Part shown: positions 5,826 to 13,313 of the stretch, piece after piece
How positions within the stretch are numbered: the first letter of the stretch is position 1
Layout: each line of letters opens with the position of its first letter
Source: Calditrichota bacterium
Lineage (GTDB): Bacteria > Zhuqueibacterota > Zhuqueibacteria > Zhuqueibacterales > Geothermadaptataceae
NCBI GenBank assembly: GCA_008501545.1
Contig: QQUM01000065.1
Span: 1 to 13,313, forward strand
Direction: 5' to 3'
Length of the DNA: 13,313 bases
Translations under genes and position numbers: made by a program
Notes under the pieces: generated by a model
Database searches by the model: none
Told to the model about the DNA's origin: nothing
Seen by the model: the letters and a program-made list of their open reading frames with translations, nothing else

Positions 5826-7322
5826 TCAACCTGGTGAACAACCCGCCTCTGTCGTTAATTCCTGAGCCACTTCTATCCTGTTGCGGCCGTTCTCTTTCGC
5901 TTTGTATAATGCATCGTCTGCGGCACACAACCACGCTTCCTGTTCCATGCCAGCCATAAGTTCCGAGATTCCAAAACTTGCTGTGATTTTTATTTCGTTT
6001 TGCTTTAAAGTGAATTTTGTGGACTGCAGTTTTTGCCGAATTCGCTCCATGACCTTAACGCTGCCTCCTGGCGTCGTATTCGGGAGAATTGCAGCAAATT
6101 CCTCTCCGCCAATTCGTGCAAAAAAATCGATTTTACGCAGCAACTGGCGAACAATGATCGCGGTATTTTCCAAAATTTTATCACCGATCTGGTGGCCAAA
6201 CGTATCATTGACAATTTTAAAATGATCAATATCGACCATTACAATACAGTATGGAATTTTGTGACGGGAGAAATTGTCCAGCGCTGTTTTTATTTCCCGC
6301 TCGAATGCACGACGGTTGGGCAATTTTGTCAGAGGATCGTTGTCCCTTTCAATCAAAGCATCTGCTAATTCGGAACGCGTTTTTTGCAATTCGTCTTCAA
6401 GTGTTAACACGCGACTTTGTGAACGCAATATCCGCTCATGTAAAACACGAATTTCGTCGTTTGCGTCAACAGCCTTTTCCTTCATCACCGTTGCGGCCTG
6501 TAGCAGCTTTTCCCGGAGTTGACTTAATTCTTTGTATTCTTCTGCTTCATGGATTTCATCGACAAACGTCGTCAAGCCTGTGATAAAAACACCGCTTCCA
6601 CTGCTGTAGCTTTGCAGCACCTCAATCAATGTCTTGATGATGCGAAGTAATTCTTCCTTTTCCCGCCGGTTATGATTCGTAATGACCGAATAGTCCTTCA
6701 CCAACATGCTTAGCCGGTCATTGGTGAGTTCGAGCTCATTCAGATCGCATCCTTTTTTCAAATTAACAACGAGTGATTCAACTTTTGCATTAAAATCACC
6801 ATACTCATCATCAGGTGTCTGCAGGGTTCCCAGAAGTTTTAGCGCCAATCCTGTCACTGCTTTTGCATATTTTTCCTGATATTCCGACCGCCATAAATTG
6901 GCCTTCATGATGATATCAAGTGCCTGTGTACGGACATCTTCCATTTCATCCGTAGCCTTCGCGATTTCAATTTTTTCGCATAGCTGAATGAGTTCTTCCT
7001 GAAATGGATTCATATTGTCATTTTGTATATGCAACTCGATCAGGCTTTTTACCAAACGTCGAAGAATTTTCTCCCTGCCGCCGTCGGAGCTCTGATCATG
7101 AAATTCCAGTTTAAAAAGAAATTCCCGGACCTGCTTCTCAAAATTTATTAATGATTTTTCATCCAGAGGTAATTCTGACAGGGATACAAGCTCTTCGACC
7201 AGACCGATGATTTCACGATCAAAATCCGGCCTTTCTTTAAGGTAAATGAACAATTCATGAAGCGCTCGTTGCAAGGGGTGAAAGTCATTGGTTGCTTTAT
7301 TTTTATTTTTGAGTAATGGCAT
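5826..7322 (-). CDS. Cytoplasmic diguanylate cyclase (GGDEF) with long helical N-terminal region
   Basis: This 498-residue enzyme is predicted to make cyclic di-GMP from two GTP. The GGDEF domain spans about 325-487. It has DPLTKLPNRRAF at its start, metal-binding Asp364 in VDIDHFK, the active-site GGEEF at 405-409 and an intact allosteric inhibitory site RKID at 396-399, exactly five residues ahead, so activity and product inhibition are both expected. Residues 1-320 are predicted all-helical, charged and without membrane segments or a sensory domain I recognise; 283-325 look like a coiled coil leading into the catalytic domain, suitable for signal-driven dimerisation. The start ATG at 7322 has GGAGAAG (7338-7332) nine bases upstream. 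The gene converges on the kinase-DUF971 pair. A functional link to the kinase is plausible but not shown by the sequence. Confidence 0.93.
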   Translation of the reverse strand: MPLLKNKNKATNDFHPLQRALHELFIYLKERPDFDREIIGLVEELVSLSELPLDEKSLINFEKQVREFLFKLEFHDQSSDGGREKILRRLVKSLIELHIQNDNMNPFQEELIQLCEKIEIAKATDEMEDVRTQALDIIMKANLWRSEYQEKYAKAVTGLALKLLGTLQTPDDEYGDFNAKVESLVVNLKKGCDLNELELTNDRLSMLVKDYSVITNHNRREKEELLRIIKTLIEVLQSYSSGSGVFITGLTTFVDEIHEAEEYKELSQLREKLLQAATVMKEKAVDANDEIRVLHERILRSQSRVLTLEDELQKTRSELADALIERDNDPLTKLPNRRAFEREIKTALDNFSRHKIPYCIVMVDIDHFKIVNDTFGHQIGDKILENTAIIVRQLLRKIDFFARIGGEEFAAILPNTTPGGSVKVMERIRQKLQSTKFTLKQNEIKITASFGISELMAGMEQEAWLCAADDALYKAKENGRNRIEVAQELTTEAGCSPG

Positions 7323-7354
7323 GATTGGTTACTTCTCCACATTTTACTGGTGAT

Positions 7355-7383
7355 CTCATTAACCGCGAGACGCGTTTTGTCAA
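7355..7383 (-). promoter_or_regulatory. Candidate promoter of the diguanylate cyclase gene
   Basis: The minus strand carries a consensus -35 TTGACA at 7383-7378. The best -10 at 17 bases is AATGAG (7360-7355), which is poor. The spacer contains the small dyad CGCG-TCT-CGCG (7374-7364), which could be an operator half-site pair. It lies about 35-60 bases upstream of the start codon, a sensible place. In FCB bacteria the consensus may differ from sigma-70 of E. coli, so confidence is low. Confidence 0.25.
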
Positions 7384-7617
7384 CTTATCTCTATTTTTCG
7401 GCACAGGGCTCAAGGAAATAAACATGGGAATGAATGTTTCTAAAAGTCATATCTCGCTCTAAATGAATTACGCAGGCCGTTTTGCTTTGGTGTAAATATA
7501 AGAAGACCGTATTTTTTTTATATCTCCAGGAAAGGAATTTGAGTACGGCATCATCAAAATTGATCATACTATATTTTTACTCCAATATGCAGCCCATTTT
7601 AGCCCAACCATGTAAAT

Positions 7618-7624
7618 GGAGAAG
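7618..7624 (+). promoter_or_regulatory. Ribosome binding site deciding the PKD-protein start
   Basis: GGAGAAG precedes the ATG at 7628, with six bases between GGAG and the start. The in-frame ATG at 7616 overlaps this element and has no Shine-Dalgarno of its own, so 7628 is preferred. Confidence 0.55.
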
Positions 7625-7627
7625 TAC

Positions 7628-10600
7628 ATGTTAAATTCAGATACAAAAAATCCGGATATTTTTCTGAGATTTACTCATTATGCCCTGTTTTTATTCAGCC
7701 TTTGCATGGCTATTTCAACAACGGATCTGTTCGCAAACACACCGCCAGAAGCCACCATCACACAGCCGACTGAAGGCATGATCTATTCCACAAGCAGTCT
7801 GATCACATTTGAAGGATCAGGCACAGACGCAGAAGATGGGGTTGTTCCAGTCGTCAACTACACCTGGCTACTGGATATGCCAGATGGGACGATAAATTAT
7901 ATTTTAGCACAGGGTGTGAGTTCAGGTTCCGGAAATGCCGCTCTTGACGGCGATTATGTCCTGAAACTGGTTGTACAGGACAGCGAAGGCCTTACCGATA
8001 CAGCATTTGTCCATTTTTCGGTTGCCAACCAACCTTTGTTTCCACCGGTTGCTGTTGCTGAAGCAAATGTTGAATCCGGGGATACACCACTGATGGTGCT
8101 ATTCATGGGATCAAACTCAAGTGATTCTGATGGTTCGATCAATTCTTACGACTGGGATTTTAAAGATGGATATACAAGTACATCAGTCAACCCGGCTCAT
8201 GAATTCCAAACCGCTGGCACGTTCAATGTTGAGCTTATCGTTACAGATAATGACGGTTTAAAAGACACAGCCATCGTCAGCATCACTGCCAATCCAACAA
8301 ACAATATTCGTCCCACGGCTATCCTGGAAGCTGATCAGGTGAGTGGTGATCCACCACTCATTGTGCAATTCACCGGTTCTAATTCTTCCGATGTAGACGG
8401 GAACATCGCTTCTTATTCCTGGGATTTTGGTGATAACATTTCCAGTTTTGATGCAGATCCGTTGCACATTTACAGCAATGAAGGATTTTATTACGCCCAG
8501 CTCATCGTCACTGATAATGGCGGATTAAAAGATACCGCCGATGTGACAATCAAAGTTGGTGATCCGGTACTTGGTGGCATCGTCGATGGGGCAATCAGCG
8601 GGATTTTCAAACCGAACCAAAGCAAGCTTTTTCATCACAAAGGAGACTGGTGGATTACAGCACCGGGAGCGGAGGGTGGCTGGTATTTGTGGCAATTTAT
8701 CCGGGATTCCTGGAAACGAAAAATACAAGTGGATGACTCCAATAACAGCAGCGGAGACACGTTCGTCGATTCCCTGAACAATAAATGCTACATCCTGTTT
8801 TCACAAACCGCCTACACCCGCTTCACACGCCTGTCTTTCGATGGCAACGCATGGTCAGTCGATCCGGGCTTTCCTGTCCAGGTACCGAATTTTACCCATG
8901 TCGATGAAGACCCGCTGTCAATGACGATAGATAAGAACGGTGATATCTGGTTGTTCCGTTTTTACAACCAGGGAATTCAGTGCAAATACTCAACAGATGG
9001 TGGGCAGACATGGAGTACAAACTTACAAATTAAAAGCGGCCTGACGCAGCCGACCGGGCTAACAGACGCAACGATTTTTCGGCACAATGGCACAGATCAA
9101 GTCGGTGTGGTCTATGGCGAAAACACAGGATCAGGTTCACAATTCGGTTTCTTGCGTCACGAGGTTGGCACGCCAGGGGCTGAGTGGATTGACGAAAGCG
9201 ACCAGCTTATTATGTGGCCGAATGTGCATGCAGACAACCATGTTGCCATAGCTTCAGATGGCAACGAAACGGTTTGGATTATTACCAAAACCGGAAGTGG
9301 TGGCGGCAACAGTGTGAAAAACGGGCTGTACAAACGAACAAAAGATGGCTGGCAAAGTTTTGGTGTCAATGTCGGTCACAGCTGGACACGGCCTGCGATT
9401 GCTTATGATCGAACCAACGGTGATCTTTTTCTTATTGGAACACGGGAAAGCTTACCAAAACTGGGGGAATATAAAAAAGTAAAAGCTGGCAATGAAAGCC
9501 TGCTTCTTTATGCAGAACTGAATCCGTTGTTTGAAAACGGGACGGATGATTTTAACAATATCACGGTGACGCAACAAATAGTATCGGAAGAATCCGGTCT
9601 GTTTATCGCAGCGGAAAACATGACCAACGACCAGATCTGGACATCCAAAATAAATATCGCAAAAGATCCGCCAAATGCCAAACCAACAGCGATCGTTTCA
9701 GCATCGCCAATGTCTGGTGAAGTCCCGCTTCTCGTGGATTTTACCGGATCGAATTCTACAGATCCGAACGACAATATCAATGTTTACTCATGGGATTTCG
9801 GCGATACATATACGGCATCTTCGGCAGATGTCCGGCATGTCTTTTCATCTGCCGGTACTTTTGATGTGCGTTTTATTGTGCGAGATGAAGGTGCATTGGC
9901 CGATACCGCCTGGATACAAATTGTTGTGCATCCACTCGCTCTCGATGCACCGGTCGCCGTTGCAGAAGCCGATACGACATCCGGAAATGCACCGCTGGTA
10001 GTGCAGTTTACAGGTTCGAATTCATCCGATGCCGATGGGGTCATTTCAAACTGGGCATGGGAGTTCGGGGACGGACTTACCAGCACGCAAGCCGATCCGA
10101 ATCATAGATTTACATCACCCGGCGAATATAATGTCCGTCTGGTTGTTACCGATAACAGTGGCCTGGTGGATACGACATATATTGCAATTTCTGTGGGAGA
10201 ACGTTTAAATCAGCCGCCGGTTGCATCTATCATTTTGCCGGTTGAGGGCACCATTTTCAGCATCAATGAAGCGGTGAACTTCAGCGGCACAGCCCGCGAT
10301 CCGGAAGATGGCCCATTGGAACAGATGAGCTTTTCATGGTCGGTTGCGCCGCAAGGCCAGGCCTGGAATGCACTCGCTACAGGTGTAAAAACCGGGAGTA
10401 TTCAGACTTTGGGCACAGGAGACTATCAACTGATGCTCATCGTTGAAGACCGCGAGGGACTTTTGGACACGTCGACCGTCAATTTTTCGATCAGAAATTC
10501 CACCGGTGTTGGCGAATGGATGCAGACTTCTCACGAAATACCAAAAACTTTCGTTCTGAGTGAGGCTTACCCGAATCCGTTTACGTTGAATGCACCCGGG

Positions 10601-10849
10601 CTTTATGCCAACGGTATTCGAATCAATCTCGGCCTGCCCACTACAAGCCAGGTTACGTTTCACATCTTCAATATGCTGGGACAACGTGTGGCGACGCTCA
10701 TGCAATCACAGAGTCTGCCGCCCGGCTATCATGCAATTCGTTGGAACGGCAATAACTCGCTTGGTCGTTTAGTACCGAATGGCGTGTATTTCTTCTATAT
10801 ACAAGCAGGCGCAGAACGGAGAAATGTGAAAGTCAGCGTTGTAAGATGA
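7628..10849 (+). CDS. Secreted multi-PKD, beta-propeller-like protein with type IX secretion sorting domain
   Basis: This 1073-residue protein is predicted to be exported. An N-terminal hydrophobic segment (about 15-32) ends in a plausible signal peptidase site after LFA (residue 36). Domains follow in order: Ig-like (37-132), PKD (139-221), PKD (228-310), a core of about 370 residues rich in Trp/Gly/Asp that looks like a beta-propeller with one Asp-box (STDGGQTW, about 455-462), PKD (684-768), PKD (773-856), Ig-like (862-955), and a C-terminal sorting domain (about 975-1073) with YPNPF, LGQRVATL, GYHAIRWNG and NGVYFF. That last domain is the Por/type IX secretion tag, which directs passage across the outer membrane and surface attachment. 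PKD modules usually act as spacers or bind glycans and protein. The core could be a sialidase-like or lectin propeller, but I see no catalytic set. The first PKD has WDFKDG instead of the usual WDFGDG. Substrate and role are unknown. Confidence 0.9.
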   Translation: MLNSDTKNPDIFLRFTHYALFLFSLCMAISTTDLFANTPPEATITQPTEGMIYSTSSLITFEGSGTDAEDGVVPVVNYTWLLDMPDGTINYILAQGVSSGSGNAALDGDYVLKLVVQDSEGLTDTAFVHFSVANQPLFPPVAVAEANVESGDTPLMVLFMGSNSSDSDGSINSYDWDFKDGYTSTSVNPAHEFQTAGTFNVELIVTDNDGLKDTAIVSITANPTNNIRPTAILEADQVSGDPPLIVQFTGSNSSDVDGNIASYSWDFGDNISSFDADPLHIYSNEGFYYAQLIVTDNGGLKDTADVTIKVGDPVLGGIVDGAISGIFKPNQSKLFHHKGDWWITAPGAEGGWYLWQFIRDSWKRKIQVDDSNNSSGDTFVDSLNNKCYILFSQTAYTRFTRLSFDGNAWSVDPGFPVQVPNFTHVDEDPLSMTIDKNGDIWLFRFYNQGIQCKYSTDGGQTWSTNLQIKSGLTQPTGLTDATIFRHNGTDQVGVVYGENTGSGSQFGFLRHEVGTPGAEWIDESDQLIMWPNVHADNHVAIASDGNETVWIITKTGSGGGNSVKNGLYKRTKDGWQSFGVNVGHSWTRPAIAYDRTNGDLFLIGTRESLPKLGEYKKVKAGNESLLLYAELNPLFENGTDDFNNITVTQQIVSEESGLFIAAENMTNDQIWTSKINIAKDPPNAKPTAIVSASPMSGEVPLLVDFTGSNSTDPNDNINVYSWDFGDTYTASSADVRHVFSSAGTFDVRFIVRDEGALADTAWIQIVVHPLALDAPVAVAEADTTSGNAPLVVQFTGSNSSDADGVISNWAWEFGDGLTSTQADPNHRFTSPGEYNVRLVVTDNSGLVDTTYIAISVGERLNQPPVASIILPVEGTIFSINEAVNFSGTARDPEDGPLEQMSFSWSVAPQGQAWNALATGVKTGSIQTLGTGDYQLMLIVEDREGLLDTSTVNFSIRNSTGVGEWMQTSHEIPKTFVLSEAYPNPFTLNAPGLYANGIRINLGLPTTSQVTFHIFNMLGQRVATLMQSQSLPPGYHAIRWNGNNSLGRLVPNGVYFFYIQAGAERRNVKVSVVR

Positions 10850-10864
10850 GTCAATAATCAATAT

Positions 10865-10931
10865 CCAGATCCAATATCCAAATTTCAATTGAACATTGGA
10901 TTGGGGTGTTGGACTTGGATATTGGATCTGG
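10865..10931. repeat. Perfect 17-bp inverted repeat in the convergent gap
   Basis: CCAGATCCAATATCCAA at 10865-10881 is the exact reverse complement of TTGGATATTGGATCTGG at 10915-10931. The 33-base interior holds further TTGGA/TTGGG variants and a perfect 10-bp palindrome TTCAATTGAA (10884-10893). There is no T-run on either strand, so it is not a standard terminator, though RNA from either direction would form a strong stem. It resembles intergenic repeat elements built from CCAATATCC-type units; whether it is dispersed in this genome cannot be judged here. Confidence 0.75.
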
Positions 10932-10948
10932 GCTATCATTTCCTGCCA

Positions 10949-10963
10949 CAGCCATCCTGGCTG
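10949..10963. terminator. Small hairpin, possible weak terminator between convergent genes
   Basis: CAGCCA (10949-10954) and TGGCTG (10958-10963) form a 6-bp GC-rich stem with a 3-base loop, about 20 bases beyond the end of the receptor gene on the minus strand. No T-tract follows in either direction, so termination is only a possibility. Confidence 0.3.
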
Positions 10964-10982
10964 CACGTAACACATCTCCCCT

Positions 10983-13313
10983 TTAAAACTCCAAACTAAA
11001 TCCTCCCACAGGAAAAAAGCCTGTTTGCTGCGAAAACTCCTCGCCACCGGTCTTGCGGTTCCAAAAGACAGCGCCCTGGTTTTCACGATTAAAAACATTC
11101 TCGATGGAAAAATAACTGACGAGGGTATACCGGCCAAAGTAGGTCCGGTAATCATAGCGAAAATCAAAACAATTGTAGGGAGCAAATCGTTTTCCATTGA
11201 TTTTTCCGGTATCGATCTGCACAAAATTTGCGGCTTGAGATGACTGTACATCGATGGGTGTGTATGGACGACCACCGGAATATCGCCATTTCATACTAAA
11301 CTCCCAATGTTTGTTTAGACGATATCCCAGGACAATATTACCAACGTGGCGATTATCGAATGCACCGGAACGATAAAGTCCATCCAGGGCTTTATGCTCG
11401 ATTTTCGAATAGCTATAGCTTGCCAGGCCATATAATCCTGAAACCAGCTTTTTCTGCAGCAAAAATTCAAAGCCATGCCCGCGTCCGCTCCCGGCACTGA
11501 TTAGTTCACCCCCACCTGTTGAACCATAGTCGGCACCGCTGTTGGCCGTTGAAAAATAAGCAAATTGCGGATCGCCGGAAACCGGGTAGTCAAAGTAGTT
11601 TTTACGGTAGCATTCAACGGATAATAAAGTTGCGTCGGCGAGCAAATAATCGAAACCGACGATAAAATGATCGCTGCCGAGGCTTTTCAAGTTGGCTTTA
11701 TTGCTCGCATCACCGGTGATGAAAATAAAAGACGGTGCCTGAAAATAGCGGCCAGCCGCGGCAGCAAGGGTCAATCGTTCGTTGACGATGTAACTTAAAC
11801 TCAGCCTTGGACTCCAATCCCTGGTTTGCAATAATTTATAATGATCAAAACGCAAACCGGCATTCAATGTCAATCTGTGAGTAAATTTCTGCGTGATTTC
11901 CGCATAAACACCTGTCTGGGGAGACATGCCTTGTTCCACAGAAACAATGGCAGGCTCTGACACACCACCGACAATATTGACATCATAAAATGGGAACCAG
12001 GTGGTCTCGTGGTGGAATTGCGGTAAACGCAGGTCGATACCCCAGGTCACTGTTGAGTTATTGGATGCAAGCCATGTCCAGTCTGTTTTTATGTTGGTTA
12101 TATTTTCTGTGGATGTATTATCATAAGCATCGTTGTGGCCGCCGGCGATGGTCTCAAATACCAATTCATCCTTACCTGCCGGTCGGGTTGTCTCTTGCAA
12201 TCTGATGTTGTAATCGATGTAATAACGGTTGTAGGAATGGGATAATGTAAAATTCGAAAACAATTTTTCGGTCCAAATGTGTGAGAGATTGAGTCCCACA
12301 GTCCCCTGTCTGGTTTTATTGATGATATGTTCAACGTGCGACGTATCCATCTCCCCTTCTGCATAATCATCAACATCCGGCGTCCAGTCGATTGTGATGC
12401 GATCATCACCACCGATTCCAAGCAGGGAAAGTCTCGTACTCTTGCTAAACTGGTAAGTCATCTTTCCCTGCAAATTGGAATAAATGGGCACACCACCGAT
12501 ATCAATCAATTCCTCCATAAAATCGAGGAAACTCCGGTGACCGGCAAACATCCAGGTGCCCTTGTCACCAGCAAAAACACCCTCGAAGTTTCCACCGAAT
12601 CCAGCAATATTCAAATCGACTTTGCGATGCACGTCTTCCGGATTTGGCTTGCGATATGTAATATCCAAAACCGCGCTGGTTTTATTACCATATTTCGCCG
12701 GGAAAGCTCCCGCAATAAAATTGACATCACGGATGAATTCCGTGTTCAGCATGCTGATTGGCCCGCCGGTCGCACCCTGTGTCCCGAAATGATTTGGATT
12801 GGGAATTTCAATATTGTCTACCAGAAACAGCACTTCCGACGGACTACCACCGCGCACAACCAGATCATTGCGGTCATCGGAAGAGGGTGTTACGCCGGGT
12901 AAATTTTGAATCATACGACTGATATCTTCCCGGGCGCCTGGGCTCCTGCGAATTTCCTCGTAGTTCAACATGCGTGTACTCACCGGTGTTTCAGCATCTT
13001 TGGTGAAATAGCTTCTCGCTGTAACAATGATTTCCTCGCCACTTTCCAGTACAGCACTGTGGAGCGCAACATTTGTAAATGTCGTTTTCTGATTGCGGAC
13101 AAAGACATCGGTTACGCCCTTTTTTTCGTAACCAATCATGGTGAAATTGAGCGTGTACGCCCCGACTTCAATTTTTTTAATGGTGTAGTATCCTTCCATA
13201 TCCGTGGCCGCACCGCGTGGCGTCCCTTTCAGGATAATGTTCACACCAACAAGTGGCTCGCCGGTCGCATCGTCCGTGACCCGGCCCCGCAAAGTGCCAG
13301 TCTGTGAAAAAAC
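10983..13313 (-). CDS. TonB-dependent outer-membrane receptor with carboxypeptidase-regulatory-like N-terminal domain (5' end missing)
   Basis: The visible 776 residues belong to a TonB-dependent receptor, a gated 22-strand barrel that imports a ligand using inner-membrane proton-motive force through TonB/ExbBD. The frame is open to the window edge. The first residues, VFSQTGTLRGRV, look like the end of a signal peptide and the mature N-terminus, so only about 20 residues are missing. A carboxypeptidase-D-regulatory-like domain (about 8-93) is followed by the plug (about 105-220) with LPGVTPSSDDRNDLVVRGGS, the LVDNIEIPNPNHFG loop and a FPAKYGNKTSAVLDI exit, then the barrel with GVYAEITQKFTHRLTLNAGLRFDHY and ending in SLEF, the aromatic C-terminus expected of outer-membrane barrels. 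No SusD-like partner is next to it in the window. The ligand is unknown. The TTG at 13292 should not be taken as the start, because the frame continues upstream. Confidence 0.92.
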   Translation of the reverse strand, partial: VFSQTGTLRGRVTDDATGEPLVGVNIILKGTPRGAATDMEGYYTIKKIEVGAYTLNFTMIGYEKKGVTDVFVRNQKTTFTNVALHSAVLESGEEIIVTARSYFTKDAETPVSTRMLNYEEIRRSPGAREDISRMIQNLPGVTPSSDDRNDLVVRGGSPSEVLFLVDNIEIPNPNHFGTQGATGGPISMLNTEFIRDVNFIAGAFPAKYGNKTSAVLDITYRKPNPEDVHRKVDLNIAGFGGNFEGVFAGDKGTWMFAGHRSFLDFMEELIDIGGVPIYSNLQGKMTYQFSKSTRLSLLGIGGDDRITIDWTPDVDDYAEGEMDTSHVEHIINKTRQGTVGLNLSHIWTEKLFSNFTLSHSYNRYYIDYNIRLQETTRPAGKDELVFETIAGGHNDAYDNTSTENITNIKTDWTWLASNNSTVTWGIDLRLPQFHHETTWFPFYDVNIVGGVSEPAIVSVEQGMSPQTGVYAEITQKFTHRLTLNAGLRFDHYKLLQTRDWSPRLSLSYIVNERLTLAAAAGRYFQAPSFIFITGDASNKANLKSLGSDHFIVGFDYLLADATLLSVECYRKNYFDYPVSGDPQFAYFSTANSGADYGSTGGGELISAGSGRGHGFEFLLQKKLVSGLYGLASYSYSKIEHKALDGLYRSGAFDNRHVGNIVLGYRLNKHWEFSMKWRYSGGRPYTPIDVQSSQAANFVQIDTGKINGKRFAPYNCFDFRYDYRTYFGRYTLVSYFSIENVFNRENQGAVFWNRKTGGEEFSQQTGFFPVGGFSLEF

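Larger units (their letters stand above)
7323..7627. other. Divergent intergenic region between the diguanylate cyclase and the PKD protein
   Basis: About 305 bases without a supported gene, expected to carry promoters for both flanking genes. On the minus strand a perfect TTGACA is present (see the separate promoter entry). On the plus strand TTGATC at 7560-7565 is followed 17 bases later only by CAATAT, a weak -10. A 12-codon open frame at 7424-7462 with an upstream AAGGA is too short to support. Confidence 0.45.

Noticed and set aside
7424..7462. 12-codon open frame with an AAGGA upstream, a possible leader peptide
   Set aside because: Too short, with no attenuator-like hairpin behind it and no recognisable codon bias; it is likely chance.
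10769..11275. 168-codon open frame on the minus strand across the convergent gap
   Set aside because: It lies out of frame inside the receptor coding region and crosses the inverted repeat; its composition is not protein-like and there is no ribosome binding site.
12327..12902. 191-codon open frame on the plus strand opposite the receptor
   Set aside because: It is antisense to clear plug and barrel coding sequence with conserved motifs, so it is a shadow.

Overview
The window looks like chromosomal DNA from a Gram-negative bacterium of the FCB superphylum, probably an uncultivated or little-studied lineage near Calditrichota, KSB1 or Ignavibacteria. This is an inference from protein style, not a database result. 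The clues are a large secreted PKD-repeat protein ending in a type IX secretion (Por) sorting domain, a TonB-dependent receptor with an N-terminal carboxypeptidase-regulatory-like domain, a System I (Ccm) cytochrome c maturation cluster, and moderate G+C. No tRNA, rRNA, CRISPR array, phage gene or transposase was seen.

Left part (1-2977, all minus strand): a compact run reading lgt, a small membrane-anchored zinc-ribbon protein, ccmA, ccmB, ccmC, with ccmC leaving the left edge. Gaps are 18 and 22 bases at the first two junctions. ccmB appears to start at a non-canonical CTG inside the ccmA stop codon, with a strong ribosome binding site, and 85 bases separate ccmB from ccmC. Lgt prepares lipoproteins at the inner membrane. 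CcmABC moves and presents haem for c-type cytochrome assembly. The zinc-ribbon protein has a short segment resembling the N-terminal part of CcmI and may be an accessory factor.

Middle part (about 2978-7627): a divergent intergenic region carrying several dyad-symmetric elements, then a soluble PAS-PAS hybrid histidine kinase with a C-terminal receiver. It is followed with no spacing by a small DUF971 protein whose Cys/Cys/Cys/His pattern matches the zinc site of gamma-butyrobetaine hydroxylase. Converging on these from the minus strand is a cytoplasmic diguanylate cyclase with an intact GGEEF and I-site and about 300 residues of unrecognised helical N-terminal region. This is a small signalling block.

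Right part (7628-13313): a secreted protein of about 1073 residues with a mirror-symmetric domain order (Ig, PKD, PKD, beta-propeller-like core, PKD, PKD, Ig) followed by the sorting domain. Converging on it is a TonB-dependent outer-membrane receptor whose signal peptide lies beyond the right edge. The 133-base convergent gap holds a perfect 17-bp inverted repeat and a second small hairpin. No complete undescribed defence or mobile system is visible. The most unusual items are the mirrored domain layout, the probable CTG start of ccmB, the intergenic inverted repeat and the zinc-ribbon gene in the lgt-ccm run.
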